Shown: positions 35,910 through 45,080, numbered from the stretch's first letter. The stretch is DNA of 64,000 nt from Bacteroidia bacterium (GCA_030432635.1 JAUIMB010000006.1:145666-209665); one strand, 5' to 3'. Notes: generated from the letters alone by a model not told the origin. Numbers and translations: made by a program.

Positions 35910-36506
35910 ATGAAAACCATAAATAGAATTATTAAATCAAATGATGTACTGGAAAGCATCTACAGTTATGCGATATGTACAGGATTTGTGATGTTGCTGT
36001 CACTAATGACATACAGTTGCTCAAGTGATGATGATGCCATAATCCCAGGTCCTCAAACACCCGATTTTAGCGGAACTTTTATTCAGGAAGATCAAATGGG
36101 TCGACCTGCTATCAATACGGTATTTGTTGACATGGGATCTAAAGATGCCTTTAATACAACAGTACCTTCAGGTCAAGGAGCAGCATTTCAAAGCATGTTT
36201 CAAAATAAATTATTAGCGTTAAATCCAGATTATACAACAAATGCATTGACGTTTACGGCAGAACAGTTTACAACTGCTCTTGCAACAGATGTGCTTACCG
36301 TTTCTCTAACTGGAACAACCACATTTTTTGACGGAACAAACGTCTTGACTGGTAGAGCACTAGCAGATGACGTTATTTCAACAGAACTTTTACTCATATT
36401 CGGTGGACCAGATGGAACGGAAAAACCAGGTTTGACCGACGATAATGTTGACGGAAATGATAAACCATTCCTGTCTTCATTTCCTTACCTAGCTTCGCCT
36501 TGGTAA
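35910..36506 (+). CDS. DUF4331-related lipoprotein, C-terminal half type
   Basis: A 198-residue lipoprotein with lipobox ending at Cys37 (LMTYSCSSDDD). The mature part has MGRPAINTVFVDMGSKDAFN, then ALADDVISTELLLIFGG, and ends KPFLSSFPYLASPW. These correspond to the C-terminal half of DUF4331 (GRPlxN, DDVxDxxL, PFLxxFPYLA). It follows the N-terminal-half gene after 31 bp and has its own export signal, so this is not a simple frameshift. It ends with a strong terminator at 36518. Confidence 0.7.
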   Translation: MKTINRIIKSNDVLESIYSYAICTGFVMLLSLMTYSCSSDDDAIIPGPQTPDFSGTFIQEDQMGRPAINTVFVDMGSKDAFNTTVPSGQGAAFQSMFQNKLLALNPDYTTNALTFTAEQFTTALATDVLTVSLTGTTTFFDGTNVLTGRALADDVISTELLLIFGGPDGTEKPGLTDDNVDGNDKPFLSSFPYLASPW

Positions 36507-36517
36507 AGTTAGTCCAT

Positions 36518-36558
36518 ACTCTGAAATGTGGCATTCAAAAGCCCATTTCAGAGTTTTT
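36518..36558 (+). terminator. Intrinsic terminator after the DUF4331 pair
   Basis: ACTCTGAAATG (36518-36528) and CATTTCAGAGT (36544-36554) are perfect 11-bp arms, followed by TTTTT. Being inside an apparent operon it may be partly read through. Confidence 0.75.
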
Positions 36559-36593
36559 ATAACAAAAAACTTTAAAATTTAAAACTCACCACC

Positions 36594-37892
36594 ATGAACT
36601 CAAAACAAGCACTTGTATCAGTGTTGTGTATGGTATTTCTAGTCTTTGGTTGTACGGTACCAAAAGGTACCAATATTACCAATGTTCAGGATTATGACCA
36701 ATATCTAAACTCTCCTGAAAACAAGACCTTAGAGCGTACAAAACGCAATGAACAATTTTGGACTAAAAAATTGGAACAGACCCCAAATCAATTCCCTTAC
36801 CTACGAAAACTAGCAGCAATTTATACAGATTATTTTTCTGCAACCGGTAAGATTCATTATCTCAAAAAAGCAGAAGAACAGCTTTTAAAGGTCAATGAAA
36901 AAACCAATTATGAAAATCCTTCCTATTTAAAGGCATTAGCACATAATTATATCACCCAACATCGTTTTAAAGAAGCCTTGCAACTATTGGGAAAGGCAGA
37001 GCAACTTGGCGAAAAGCTTCAAGAAACTCGGAAAATGTTGTTTGATGTGTACCTTGAACTGGGCAATTATGAACAAGCACATGCCTATCTAAAGACTTTT
37101 GAAAACTTTAGTGATTTTGACTATCTCATTCGTCTGTCAAAATGGAGCGACCATAAAGGCCAACTCGATGCAGCCATTACCTATATGGAAAAGGCTGTAT
37201 TGATTGCCGAATCCTCCAACTTGGATAATCTTAAACAATGGTCTTATACTAACATTGCAGATTTTTACGGTCATGCTGGAGATATCGAGAAGTCATATCG
37301 ACATTATTTAAAAGCACTAGCGTTAGATCCAAACGATCCTTATGCAAAAAAGGGAATTGCATGGATTGTCTATTCACATGAAAAAAATCCTGTTGAAGCA
37401 CTCCGTATCCTTAATAAAGTTACTGAAACCTATCATGCACCTGATTACTATTTGTTAAAGGCGGAAGTTGCTGATTATTTGAATTTTGAAGCCATCCATG
37501 AGCAAGCACTAAACAGCTATAGAACGGAAATGACCGATTCTGCCTATGGTGATATGTATAATAAATACAATGTACTGTTATTTGCTGATGAAAATAAAAA
37601 CCTGAATGATGCCATTGCCATTGCCAAACGCGAAGTTGATAATCGTCCTACACCTCAATCTTATGACCTTTTGGCTTGGGCTTATTTTAAAAATGGAAAT
37701 TTAGGAGCTGCATTGGAAATTGTTGACACACATATTGTCAATCAAACCTATGAGCCTGAAACACTATATCATATCGCTGAAATTTATAAAGCAGCAGGAA
37801 AAACAAAACAAATTCAACCGCTTAAAAAAGAATTATTAGCTAGTATCTATGAGCTTGGTCCAACCATGGTAGAAAAAATTAATCAACTCTAA
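36594..37892 (+). CDS. TPR-repeat lipoprotein
   Basis: A 432-residue lipoprotein with lipobox VFGC at Cys20. At least six tetratricopeptide-like repeats follow, for example LKALAHNYITQHRFKEALQL, SYRHYLKALALDPNDPYAKK and YDLLAWAYFKNGNLGAALEI. It is probably anchored in the outer or inner membrane facing the periplasm. It lies between the DUF4331 pair and a TonB-dependent receptor, 13 bp before the receptor start. It may form a complex with those proteins; that is inferred from the operon only. Confidence 0.8.
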   Translation: MNSKQALVSVLCMVFLVFGCTVPKGTNITNVQDYDQYLNSPENKTLERTKRNEQFWTKKLEQTPNQFPYLRKLAAIYTDYFSATGKIHYLKKAEEQLLKVNEKTNYENPSYLKALAHNYITQHRFKEALQLLGKAEQLGEKLQETRKMLFDVYLELGNYEQAHAYLKTFENFSDFDYLIRLSKWSDHKGQLDAAITYMEKAVLIAESSNLDNLKQWSYTNIADFYGHAGDIEKSYRHYLKALALDPNDPYAKKGIAWIVYSHEKNPVEALRILNKVTETYHAPDYYLLKAEVADYLNFEAIHEQALNSYRTEMTDSAYGDMYNKYNVLLFADENKNLNDAIAIAKREVDNRPTPQSYDLLAWAYFKNGNLGAALEIVDTHIVNQTYEPETLYHIAEIYKAAGKTKQIQPLKKELLASIYELGPTMVEKINQL

Positions 37893-37905
37893 AAAGCCGC
37901 GATCT

Positions 37906-40140
37906 ATGAAATTTCACCATGTAACAATGCTGATAGCATTCACCTTGCTTTCAGTTGATGCGTATTGTCAGCAATTCAAAGGCAAAATTGAAAACAAGTT
38001 CAATCAGCCACTTGAAGCGGCATACATTTATAACCTCAATTCTGAAAGTCATGCACACTCTTCAGAGTCAGGTACCTTTATTTTGGATAACAGTAAAATT
38101 GGAGATTCTGTGAAAATCGGTTTGCTTGGCTATCAAAATAAAATCCTGGTTTTGGAAACCACTAATTTTGATATCGTGACTACTATAGTTTTGGATGAAA
38201 AAACCTATCAGTTAGATGAACTTATTATTTCTCAGGAATTGGATGCCATGAGTACAGTTACTCGACTGGATCTCAACACCAACCCGATCAATTCCTCACA
38301 AGAGGTCTTAAGAAAAGTTCCAGGTCTTTTTATTGGACAACATGCTGGAGGAGGAAAAGCAGAGCAATTATTCCTCAGAGGTTTTGATGTAGATCATGGT
38401 ACAGATGTGTCTATTTCTGTAGATGGTATGCCAGTGAACATGGTATCTCATGCACATGGTCAAGGTTATAGTGATTTGCATTTCGTGATCCCTGAAACTA
38501 TTGATGAAATCAACTTCGGAAAAGGACCTTATTATGCCAAGGAAGGCGATTTTACCACGGCAGGTTATGTGAACTTTTCAACAAAAGACTATGTGAAAGA
38601 TAGTCAAATTACAATGTCTATTGGAGATTTCAATACGTTACGAACCTTAGGTGTTTTTAACCTGCTGAATGGCAATTCTAATCAAAATGCCTACATAGCA
38701 ACAGAATATTTAGCTTCTGACGGACCCTTTGTTTCTCCACAGAACTTTAACCGCTTAAATATTTTTGGAAAGTATACCATGTTGTCCCCAAAGAATGACA
38801 AATTAACATTTACGGCATCGCATTTCACCAGTCGATGGGACGCTTCGGGACAAATTCCTCAACGAGAAGTTGACAATGGAAATATCACAAGATTTGGCGC
38901 TATTGACGATACTGAAGGAGGTGATACCGAACGTACAAATCTCAACGTTGAATATCTAGGACATATTTCTGATAAAACAGTTTTGAAAACCAATGCATTC
39001 TATTCGCATTATGCCTTTGAACTGTTTTCAAACTTCACCTTCTTTCTGGAAGATCCTGTTAATGGTGATCAAATAAAGCAAAAAGAAGACCGTCAAATTT
39101 TTGGTGCTAACACCTCAGTTGTCCATAACACCTTTTTAGGTAATACAGAGTTGGTATTAACGTCAGGTCTTGGTTTTAGACATGATATTGTTGCTGATGT
39201 GGAGCTCTCAAAAACATTGAACCGGAAAACAGTATTGAACTATCTGCAACTAGGAGATATTAATCAAACTAATATTGACGCTTTTGTAAATGCACAATTT
39301 GACTTTGGAAAGTTGACCATATCACCAGCATTGCGACTGGATTATTTCAAGTTTTTATATGAGGATAAATTACTGGCAGAATATAATTTGCAATCTGAAA
39401 CCAAATCCATTGTGAGTCCGAAATTGAACATGTTCTTTGATGCGAAAGACAATCTACAATTGTTTTTGAAATCAGGAATTGGATTCCATTCAAATGACAC
39501 AAGAGTCGTTGTCAATAATTTTGGAGAAGATATTTTGCCAAGGGCTTACGGATTGGATTTTGGAAGCATCTGGAAACCAACACAACGTTTAGTGCTCAAT
39601 ACTGCTTTGTGGTATTTATTCTTGGAACAAGAGTTCGTCTATGTAGGTGATGCTGGAATAGTCGAGCCTAGTGGCAAAACAGAACGTTTAGGGTTAGATT
39701 TGGGCTTACGCTATCAATTTAACGATTGGTTATACCTAGATACAGATGCCACATTTACGAAAGCTAGAAGTATTGAGGCTCCAAATGGAGAAGACTATAT
39801 TCCTTTGGCACCAGATTTTACTTTGGCAGGAGGATTGTCTATTAATGATTTAAACGGTTTTTCAGGTGGAATAAGGTATCGATTTATTGATGACAGACCT
39901 GCAAATGAGGATAATAGTATCATCGCTGAAGGTTATTTTGTGACCGACTTTAATTTGAATTATAGTTTTGGTAAGCTCACTTTGGGCGTGGCCATTGAAA
40001 ACCTTTTCGATATAGAATGGAATGAAACACAATTCGCTACCGAATCACAATTGCAAAACGAAACGAATTCAGTAGAAGAAATTCATTTTACACCAGGAAC
40101 ACCTTTTTTTATAAAAGGAAACATTACTTATAGGTTCTAA
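37906..40140 (+). CDS. TonB-dependent receptor
   Basis: A 744-residue outer-membrane receptor. After the signal peptide (ending DAYCQQ), residues 25-95 form a CarboxypepD_reg-like domain. The plug follows, with VLRKVPGLFIGQHAGGGKAE and EQLFLRGFDVDHGTDVSI. The barrel ends with the aromatic terminus FFIKGNITYRF typical of these proteins. No SusD partner is present, so glycan import is less likely than metal or cofactor uptake. Two hairpins after the gene end the operon. An ECF sigma/anti-sigma pair faces it from the other strand. Confidence 0.9.
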   Translation: MKFHHVTMLIAFTLLSVDAYCQQFKGKIENKFNQPLEAAYIYNLNSESHAHSSESGTFILDNSKIGDSVKIGLLGYQNKILVLETTNFDIVTTIVLDEKTYQLDELIISQELDAMSTVTRLDLNTNPINSSQEVLRKVPGLFIGQHAGGGKAEQLFLRGFDVDHGTDVSISVDGMPVNMVSHAHGQGYSDLHFVIPETIDEINFGKGPYYAKEGDFTTAGYVNFSTKDYVKDSQITMSIGDFNTLRTLGVFNLLNGNSNQNAYIATEYLASDGPFVSPQNFNRLNIFGKYTMLSPKNDKLTFTASHFTSRWDASGQIPQREVDNGNITRFGAIDDTEGGDTERTNLNVEYLGHISDKTVLKTNAFYSHYAFELFSNFTFFLEDPVNGDQIKQKEDRQIFGANTSVVHNTFLGNTELVLTSGLGFRHDIVADVELSKTLNRKTVLNYLQLGDINQTNIDAFVNAQFDFGKLTISPALRLDYFKFLYEDKLLAEYNLQSETKSIVSPKLNMFFDAKDNLQLFLKSGIGFHSNDTRVVVNNFGEDILPRAYGLDFGSIWKPTQRLVLNTALWYLFLEQEFVYVGDAGIVEPSGKTERLGLDLGLRYQFNDWLYLDTDATFTKARSIEAPNGEDYIPLAPDFTLAGGLSINDLNGFSGGIRYRFIDDRPANEDNSIIAEGYFVTDFNLNYSFGKLTLGVAIENLFDIEWNETQFATESQLQNETNSVEEIHFTPGTPFFIKGNITYRF

Positions 40141-40206
40141 TATAGTCATACATAATTTTAGGGATTAAATAGTTAGTATGATTATGTTAAAACGGCATTG
40201 AAGCTT

Positions 40207-40232
40207 TACCATATGGAGATATGGTATTTTTT
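40207..40232 (+). terminator. Intrinsic terminator of the receptor operon
   Basis: TACCATAT-GGAG-ATATGGTA is a perfect eight-pair stem followed by TTTTTT. Confidence 0.75.
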
Positions 40233-40254
40233 AGAGTTTTTTTGTTAGTTGAGG

Positions 40255-40282
40255 CACCCACTTTTTAAGTGGGTGTTTTTTT
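40255..40282 (+). terminator. Second intrinsic terminator
   Basis: CACCCACTT (40255-40263) and AAGTGGGTG (40267-40275) form a GC-richer nine-pair stem with a TTT loop and a run of seven T. Confidence 0.85.
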
Positions 40283-40438
40283 ATGCAATTGGCTTCCATG
40301 AAATAGGTGTTCTCCTTAATTGATGGCAACCTGTCCTTGTACCTGTCCAATTCTTGTTCTTGTTCTTGTTTTTCAACATTGAGCAGTAGACTGGCTTCAA
40401 AAATAGTTGGTGTTCAAGTGTTGATCATATACTAATAT

Positions 40439-40466
40439 AAAAAAAGCCAGATTGAATAATCTGGCT
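40439..40466 (-). terminator. Terminator of the sigma/anti-sigma operon
   Basis: On the - strand AGCCAGATT-ATTC-AATCTGGCT is a perfect nine-pair stem followed by at least six T. It lies 33 bp after the anti-sigma stop. Confidence 0.85.
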
Positions 40467-40498
40467 TCAGGTTATGTTGAATTATATTGTTTAATAAA

Positions 40499-41305
40499 CT
40501 AAGGTGTACTCGCGACAACTCCTAAAGTGTAGAGCTGTTCCATTGTTGGTGTTTCGCTTCCGCCTTCTGGTTCCAGTGTGATACCAAAAGCTTGACTTTC
40601 ATTGTTGTTTACAATTTCAAATATCTTATTGTCATCACTATTGAAATTGTCAATGGTTCCTAAACTTGTTGGTGTTAAAGGATTCAATGTCAATGACCAT
40701 ACTTGCCATACTTTTCCTTCTGGTGCATCAGGTAAACCTTGACCATCTAAGTAGATACTGTTATCTGCTTTATTCCAATATACCTTGGCATAACTATCGG
40801 CAAAATTACCTTGTCCTCCTAGAGGTACAGAAATGATATTTCTGTCACGTAGCACGTTGAGCAAATTCTCTTTGACAGCCAAATCTGTTTTGGCTTGTTC
40901 AATTTGAGTCTCTAAATACGCTTTTTCAATATCAGCATCAGAGATTTGAACCTCCAATTGCTTGTTCTGGTTTAATGTCCAAAGCAATCCAGCTCCTACT
41001 ATAAGTGCTGCGGCCCAACCAGTATATGTAAACCAGTTGTATCTAGGTTTATCTATTGAAACAACCTTGACATCTCGACCGTCATGTCTCAACTTTTCCT
41101 TAATAAGTTGGAGTAGGTGTGCATTATCACTTGGCGACATTGCTGCAGACAACTTAATGACAGCAGATTCGATTTCCAATACTTCCTGTAGTACTTCAGG
41201 ATGTTCGAGCAACACCTCTTGAACAGCCTTGTTCTCCTGTTCAGAGAGCTGACCTGCCACAAATAATTCCAGTATTCCCGATTCTATATACGCTTTTGTA
41301 TCCAT
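40499..41305 (-). CDS. Anti-sigma factor (RskA-type)
   Basis: A 268-residue membrane protein. The cytoplasmic N-terminus (residues 1-95) has YIESGILELFVAGQLSEQEN, a zinc-free anti-sigma domain start. One membrane helix follows near 103-121 (TGWAAALIVGAGLLW), then a coiled-coil stretch. The periplasmic part is RskA-like, with IYLDGQGLPDAPEGKVWQVW and FGITLEPEGGSETPT. It starts one base after the sigma factor gene, which it should hold inactive until an envelope signal releases it. It faces the TonB receptor operon. Confidence 0.88.
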   Translation of the reverse strand: MDTKAYIESGILELFVAGQLSEQENKAVQEVLLEHPEVLQEVLEIESAVIKLSAAMSPSDNAHLLQLIKEKLRHDGRDVKVVSIDKPRYNWFTYTGWAAALIVGAGLLWTLNQNKQLEVQISDADIEKAYLETQIEQAKTDLAVKENLLNVLRDRNIISVPLGGQGNFADSYAKVYWNKADNSIYLDGQGLPDAPEGKVWQVWSLTLNPLTPTSLGTIDNFNSDDNKIFEIVNNNESQAFGITLEPEGGSETPTMEQLYTLGVVASTP

Positions 41306-41306
41306 A

Positions 41307-41837
41307 TTAGTTAACGACCATTGCTCTTAAATCCTTAATGCAATTTCGATTTCTAGTTTTTATCGTTCCTATTGGGATGTCTAATTCTTCAGAAGTTTCC
41401 TTTTGGGTGTATCCTTTAAAGTATAAAAATTCAATAATTTTTTTACATTTTTCACCAAGGGCTTTGACGTATTTTGCAATACCTATAGCATCCGTTCTTT
41501 TATCCAAATTATCTTTGGTTTCAAGGATATCTACGAAAAATTCTGCTTTAAGGTTTTTCTTGGAGTCTTTAAAGGCTTTAGACCTTGTTTTGTCGATAGC
41601 TGCATTTCTAGCAATGTTTAAGAGCCAAGTGAAAAAACGACCTTTACTAGAATCATAAGAGTCAGATTTATGCCAAGCCTTAATGAATACATCTTGCATG
41701 ACTTCTTCGGCTATATGATGATCTCTTACGATATTAAATATAACACCATGCATACTGTCGCTGTACATTTGATACAACTTTTCAAATGCACTTTCGTTTT
41801 TATTTTGGAACTGGGAAATTAAAAGTTCTAATTGCAT
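41307..41837 (-). CDS. ECF-type RNA polymerase sigma factor
   Basis: A 176-residue sigma-70 family factor with only regions 2 and 4. Region 2 (about 10-80) has ESAFEKLYQMYSDSMHGVIF, EEVMQDVFIKAWHKSD and GRFFTWLLNIARNAAIDKTR. Region 4 (about 120-172) has FLYFKGYTQKETSEELDIPI and GTIKTRNRNCIKDL. It is encoded just ahead of its anti-sigma factor. Target genes cannot be read from the sequence, but sodC and the receptor operon are close neighbours. Confidence 0.92.
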   Translation of the reverse strand: MQLELLISQFQNKNESAFEKLYQMYSDSMHGVIFNIVRDHHIAEEVMQDVFIKAWHKSDSYDSSKGRFFTWLLNIARNAAIDKTRSKAFKDSKKNLKAEFFVDILETKDNLDKRTDAIGIAKYVKALGEKCKKIIEFLYFKGYTQKETSEELDIPIGTIKTRNRNCIKDLRAMVVN

Positions 41838-41858
41838 ATAATAGTTAATTGTGGTTTC

Positions 41859-41891
41859 TAAAGGTAATGAAAAAATAAATTAACCCATCAA
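41859..41891 (-). promoter_or_regulatory. Putative promoter of the sigma factor gene
   Basis: On the - strand TTG (41891-41889) is followed after 22 bp by TACCTTTA (41866-41859), one base off TAnnTTTG. It is 22 bp upstream of the start codon. Confidence 0.5.
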
Positions 41892-41920
41892 TCCTTTAGA
41901 AATCTGAATGAATTATATGA

Positions 41921-42547
41921 TCATTCAATAATACCACCACAACTAATGCGGCTTCCGGCAGCTCCAGAAGGTTGTGAAGTGAAATCGTCAACACCTTGGT
42001 GCACAATAACTGCTTTTCCTAAAATATCCTTGGTTTCATCACCACACCCAATGCACCATTCATCGGTTGTTTTGGTTATGGTGGCATTTCCATCGGCATT
42101 AGCGGTAAAGTTTCCAATATCACCTTTGTGATATCCAGATGTCGCACCCCATTTTCCATGTGGTTGCCCTGTTGGATTCCAGTGGCCTCCAGAGGATGTT
42201 CCGTCATCAGAAGTACAATCCGCTTTTTCATGCAAGTGAATAGCATGTTCTCCTTCTGAAAGACCATTCATAACGGCTACCATTGTCACTAGACCCTTAT
42301 CTTGTTTAAATACCACGCTGCCCGAAACATTGCTTTTACTCTTCGCTTCGAGCTTTAACATGACCTTTTTCTTGTCTTCAAAGTTATCTGGACGTGTTGT
42401 TGTGTTTTTAGTAGTTGTTTGGTCTTCAACCTTGGTTTCTGTGGCAGTAGAGGTGCTGTTTTCTGTTGATTCTTCTTTTTTATCAGACTTACATGATAGG
42501 TGAAGCGCCATGGCTAAAAGAGAAATATATACTATAGATCGTTTCAT
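41921..42547 (-). CDS. sodC: Cu/Zn superoxide dismutase lipoprotein
   Basis: A 208-residue periplasmic superoxide dismutase. The lipobox gives Cys19 in LALHLSCKSDKK, followed by a Ser/Thr-rich linker to about residue 55. The dismutase fold starts with LEAKSKSNVSGSVVFKQD. Metal ligands are visible in EHAIHLHEKADC, GGHWNPTGQPHG and YHKGDIGNF, the last His being in VIVHQGVDDF. The closing AAGSRISCGGII has the Arg that guides superoxide and the Cys of the disulfide. It is divergent from hemN and close to the ECF sigma operon. Confidence 0.92.
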   Translation of the reverse strand: MKRSIVYISLLAMALHLSCKSDKKEESTENSTSTATETKVEDQTTTKNTTTRPDNFEDKKKVMLKLEAKSKSNVSGSVVFKQDKGLVTMVAVMNGLSEGEHAIHLHEKADCTSDDGTSSGGHWNPTGQPHGKWGATSGYHKGDIGNFTANADGNATITKTTDEWCIGCGDETKDILGKAVIVHQGVDDFTSQPSGAAGSRISCGGIIE

Positions 42548-42625
42548 TAGTTTTTATTTATGGTTATTGTTCAACCAATATAATCATAATTTGGGTGCCC
42601 ATAAAATTTTTCATATACTTTTCTA

Positions 42626-42672
42626 GATATGATTTATGTCATACTTTAAGTCGAAAGTGACCTGTAATTTTG
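42626..42672 (+). promoter_or_regulatory. Fnr-like operator and promoter of hemN
   Basis: A 20-bp imperfect palindrome (42626-42645: GAT-ATGAT-TTAT-GTCAT-ACT) is followed after exactly 19 bp by TAATTTTG (42665-42672), an exact -7 element. The same arrangement is seen before ccoS and ccoI. Transcription would start near 42677, giving an 82-nt leader to the ATG at 42759. Confidence 0.65.
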
Positions 42673-42758
42673 TAGTGTCATCATATACAACTCCCAAGCG
42701 TCTTGTAAAGAACGAGGGATCTTATGAGTTTGGGAGTTGTTTGGTAATAATATCAGGT

Positions 42759-44123
42759 ATGTGCAATTCATTAGTCCAAAAATATAATGTGGCTGGTCCA
42801 CGTTATACAAGTTATCCTACAGTTCCGTATTGGGATGAGGCTACGTTTTCATTAGAGAAATGGAAAACGTCTTTGTCCAAGTCCTTTAGAGAGAGCAATG
42901 CTTCTGAAGGAATAAGTTTATATATCCATTTACCTTTTTGTGAGAGTCTATGTACTTTTTGCGGTTGTAATAAGCGCATTACAAAGCGTCATGATGTTGA
43001 GGCACCTTACATTAAAGCATTGCTTAAGGAATGGCAACTTTATCTCGAAATTTTAAATGATCGCCCAAAAATTAAGGAGCTTCATCTTGGAGGAGGGACG
43101 CCTACGTTCTTTTCTTCAGAAAATTTAGAGTTGCTCATAAAAGGGATCTTAAAAGACGCTGATCTTGATAAAAACTATGCGTTTAGCTTTGAAGGCCACC
43201 CAAACAATACAACAAGGAAGCATTTAGAAACACTAATTGATTTGGGATTCACTCGTGTGAGTTTTGGTGTACAGGACTATAACGATACGGTTCAAAAAGC
43301 CATACATCGTGTGCAACCTTTTGAACATGTAAAACGTGTTACCGAAACTGCAAGGGCTGTCGGATTTACATCGGTAGGACATGATATCATTTTTGGATTG
43401 CCTTTTCAAACTGAAGCCCACGTTGCCAACACCATAGCGCTCACCAAATCATTGAGGCCAGATCGTATCGCGTTTTACAGTTATGCACATGTGCCTTGGA
43501 TTAAAGGAAACGGACAGCGTGGATTTAAGGATGCCGATTTACCAGCAGCAGAGTCGAAACGTGCCCAGTATGAAATTGGAAAGCGTTTGCTTAGTGACGC
43601 TGGCTATCATGAAATTGGCATGGACCATTTTGCACTAAAAACCGATTCATTATATGAGGCGATGGATCATAAAATATTGCATCGTAATTTTATGGGCTAT
43701 ACAGCCTCTAAAACACAAACGATGATTGGATTAGGAGTCTCATCCATAAGTGATAGTTGGTATGGTTTTGCACAAAATGTAAAGACGATTGAAGCGTATT
43801 ATGAAATGCTTGAGCGCAATATTATTCCTGTTTTTAGAGGTCATATTTTAAATGAAACCGATTTGATCATCCGTAGACATATATTAAATCTTATGTGTCA
43901 TTTTGAAACCTCATGGAACGACCCAATGTTATACTTGGAACAATTGAATGATATTGGTTTAAAGCTTGATGAAATGGAAAGCGATGGGTTGGTTACGATT
44001 GATAAAAATGGAATCCAGGTGACCAAAGATGGACAGCCATTTGTACGCAATGTGTGCATGGCATTCGACCTGCTATTACAACAGCATCAACCTAAAGCCA
44101 AACTTTTTTCGATGACGGTTTAA
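42759..44123 (+). CDS. hemN: Oxygen-independent coproporphyrinogen III oxidase
   Basis: A 454-residue radical-SAM enzyme that turns coproporphyrinogen III into protoporphyrinogen IX without oxygen. The cluster motif is in HLPFCESLCTFCGCNK (CxxxCxxC) near residues 57-72. The N-terminal VAGPRYTSYPTVPYW and EFGMDHFA-like segment IGMDHFALKTDSLY are typical of HemN. The ATG at 42759 is chosen because it gives the normal family length, and an upstream frame to 42636 overlaps the operator and promoter. Supply of heme fits with the cbb3 genes further on, which share the operator. Confidence 0.92.
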   Translation: MCNSLVQKYNVAGPRYTSYPTVPYWDEATFSLEKWKTSLSKSFRESNASEGISLYIHLPFCESLCTFCGCNKRITKRHDVEAPYIKALLKEWQLYLEILNDRPKIKELHLGGGTPTFFSSENLELLIKGILKDADLDKNYAFSFEGHPNNTTRKHLETLIDLGFTRVSFGVQDYNDTVQKAIHRVQPFEHVKRVTETARAVGFTSVGHDIIFGLPFQTEAHVANTIALTKSLRPDRIAFYSYAHVPWIKGNGQRGFKDADLPAAESKRAQYEIGKRLLSDAGYHEIGMDHFALKTDSLYEAMDHKILHRNFMGYTASKTQTMIGLGVSSISDSWYGFAQNVKTIEAYYEMLERNIIPVFRGHILNETDLIIRRHILNLMCHFETSWNDPMLYLEQLNDIGLKLDEMESDGLVTIDKNGIQVTKDGQPFVRNVCMAFDLLLQQHQPKAKLFSMTV

Positions 44124-44193
44124 ATTAAAGTATGACATCAATAAATAATGAAGAAAGACTTCATTTTAAGTTTAATTAATAAAATATACAATC

Positions 44194-45015
44194 ATGGATA
44201 AAATAATAGTACCTATAGATTTTTCTAAATATTCTGAATATGCCTTGGAGACTGCTGCCATATTGGCCAAAAAGAACAATGCTGAGCTTCTAGTGTTGCA
44301 TATGCTCGAGATTGATAGAGGGCGTGTAACCGATTCTTCAAATGAGCATAATGAAAAAATGGTTTTCTTCTTAAAGCTTGCTGAAAAAAAGTTTGATGAA
44401 TTTCTGGTTAAAGATTATCTCACTGGTGTTAATGTCACACCAATTGTCAAACATTTTAAGGTTTTTAAGGAAGTCGCTGAAGTAGCGGAAGAGCACAATG
44501 CAGATATGATCGTTATGGGATCGCAAGGCACGAGTGGTTTAGCTGAAATATTTGTAGGCTCAAATACTGAGAAGGTCGTAAGATATTCAGAAATACCTGT
44601 GTTGGTTGTTAAACAAAAACCCACGAACATGAGTTTCGATACAGTCGCTTTTGCAAGTGATTTTTCAGAAGAAATGATCGCATCCTACCTCAAGGCTTCT
44701 AAGATGTTTGGTAATTTAAAACTTGTACATGTCAATGTGCCTGGAGAAGCTTTCAAAAGTTCAGCGGAAATTGAAGCCACAGTTGCTGATTTTCTGAATA
44801 AGGCTGATGGTAACTTGAACATGTTGAATGATGTGTATTATACTTCAGATTATACGGTTGAAGCTGGGATTTTAAACGCTGCCAATATTTTGGGAGCCGA
44901 TTTGATTGCGGTTCCAACCCATGGACGAAAAGGTTTGGCACATTTCTTCGCTGGAAGTGTTTCTGAAGATGTCGCCAATCATGCCACACTACCTGTCATA
45001 ACATTTAAAATTTAG
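44194..45015 (+). CDS. Universal stress protein (tandem UspA domains)
   Basis: A 273-residue protein with two UspA domains. Domain one (1-147) begins DKIIVPIDFSKYSEYALETA and has the nucleotide-binding loop MGSQGTSGLAEIFVGSNTEK. Domain two (148-273) keeps PTHGRKGLAHFFAGSVSEDV, also a full ATP-binding type loop. It is cytoplasmic. The gene follows hemN by 70 bp and may partly share its transcript, which would fit a role under low oxygen; its own promoter was not found. A strong bidirectional terminator follows. Confidence 0.88.
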   Translation: MDKIIVPIDFSKYSEYALETAAILAKKNNAELLVLHMLEIDRGRVTDSSNEHNEKMVFFLKLAEKKFDEFLVKDYLTGVNVTPIVKHFKVFKEVAEVAEEHNADMIVMGSQGTSGLAEIFVGSNTEKVVRYSEIPVLVVKQKPTNMSFDTVAFASDFSEEMIASYLKASKMFGNLKLVHVNVPGEAFKSSAEIEATVADFLNKADGNLNMLNDVYYTSDYTVEAGILNAANILGADLIAVPTHGRKGLAHFFAGSVSEDVANHATLPVITFKI

Positions 45016-45047
45016 AGTTTTAATTCAAAGGATGTTCTTAAAACTCA

Positions 45048-45080
45048 AAAAGCTTGAGCAACTGTTTTGCTCAAGCTTTT
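45048..45080. terminator. Bidirectional intrinsic terminator
   Basis: AAAAGCTTGAGCAA and TTGCTCAAGCTTTT are perfect 14-bp arms around a five-base loop. The T-rich arm ends on one strand and the A-rich arm on the other make it usable in both directions, between the usp gene and the convergent peptidase gene. Confidence 0.85.

Larger units (their letters stand above)
40141..40498. other. Convergent intergenic region with terminators and short repeats
   Basis: This 358-bp gap holds two + strand terminators, one - strand terminator and two small repeats: CCTGTCC twice (40330-40336 and 40342-40348) and TTCTTG three times in tandem (40351-40368). No gene is seen. Confidence 0.7.

Noticed and set aside
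35228..36506. The two DUF4331 genes as one gene broken by a frameshift
   Set aside because: The second gene has its own start, signal sequence and lipobox, and a non-coding gap separates them.
42636..42758. N-terminal extension of hemN to 42636
   Set aside because: It would start inside the palindromic operator and include the -7 element; the ATG at 42759 gives the normal HemN length.
44135..44175. Possible Fnr-like site before the universal stress gene
   Set aside because: The inverted parts ATGA and TCAT are 9 bp apart instead of 6, and no -7 element stands 19 bp downstream.
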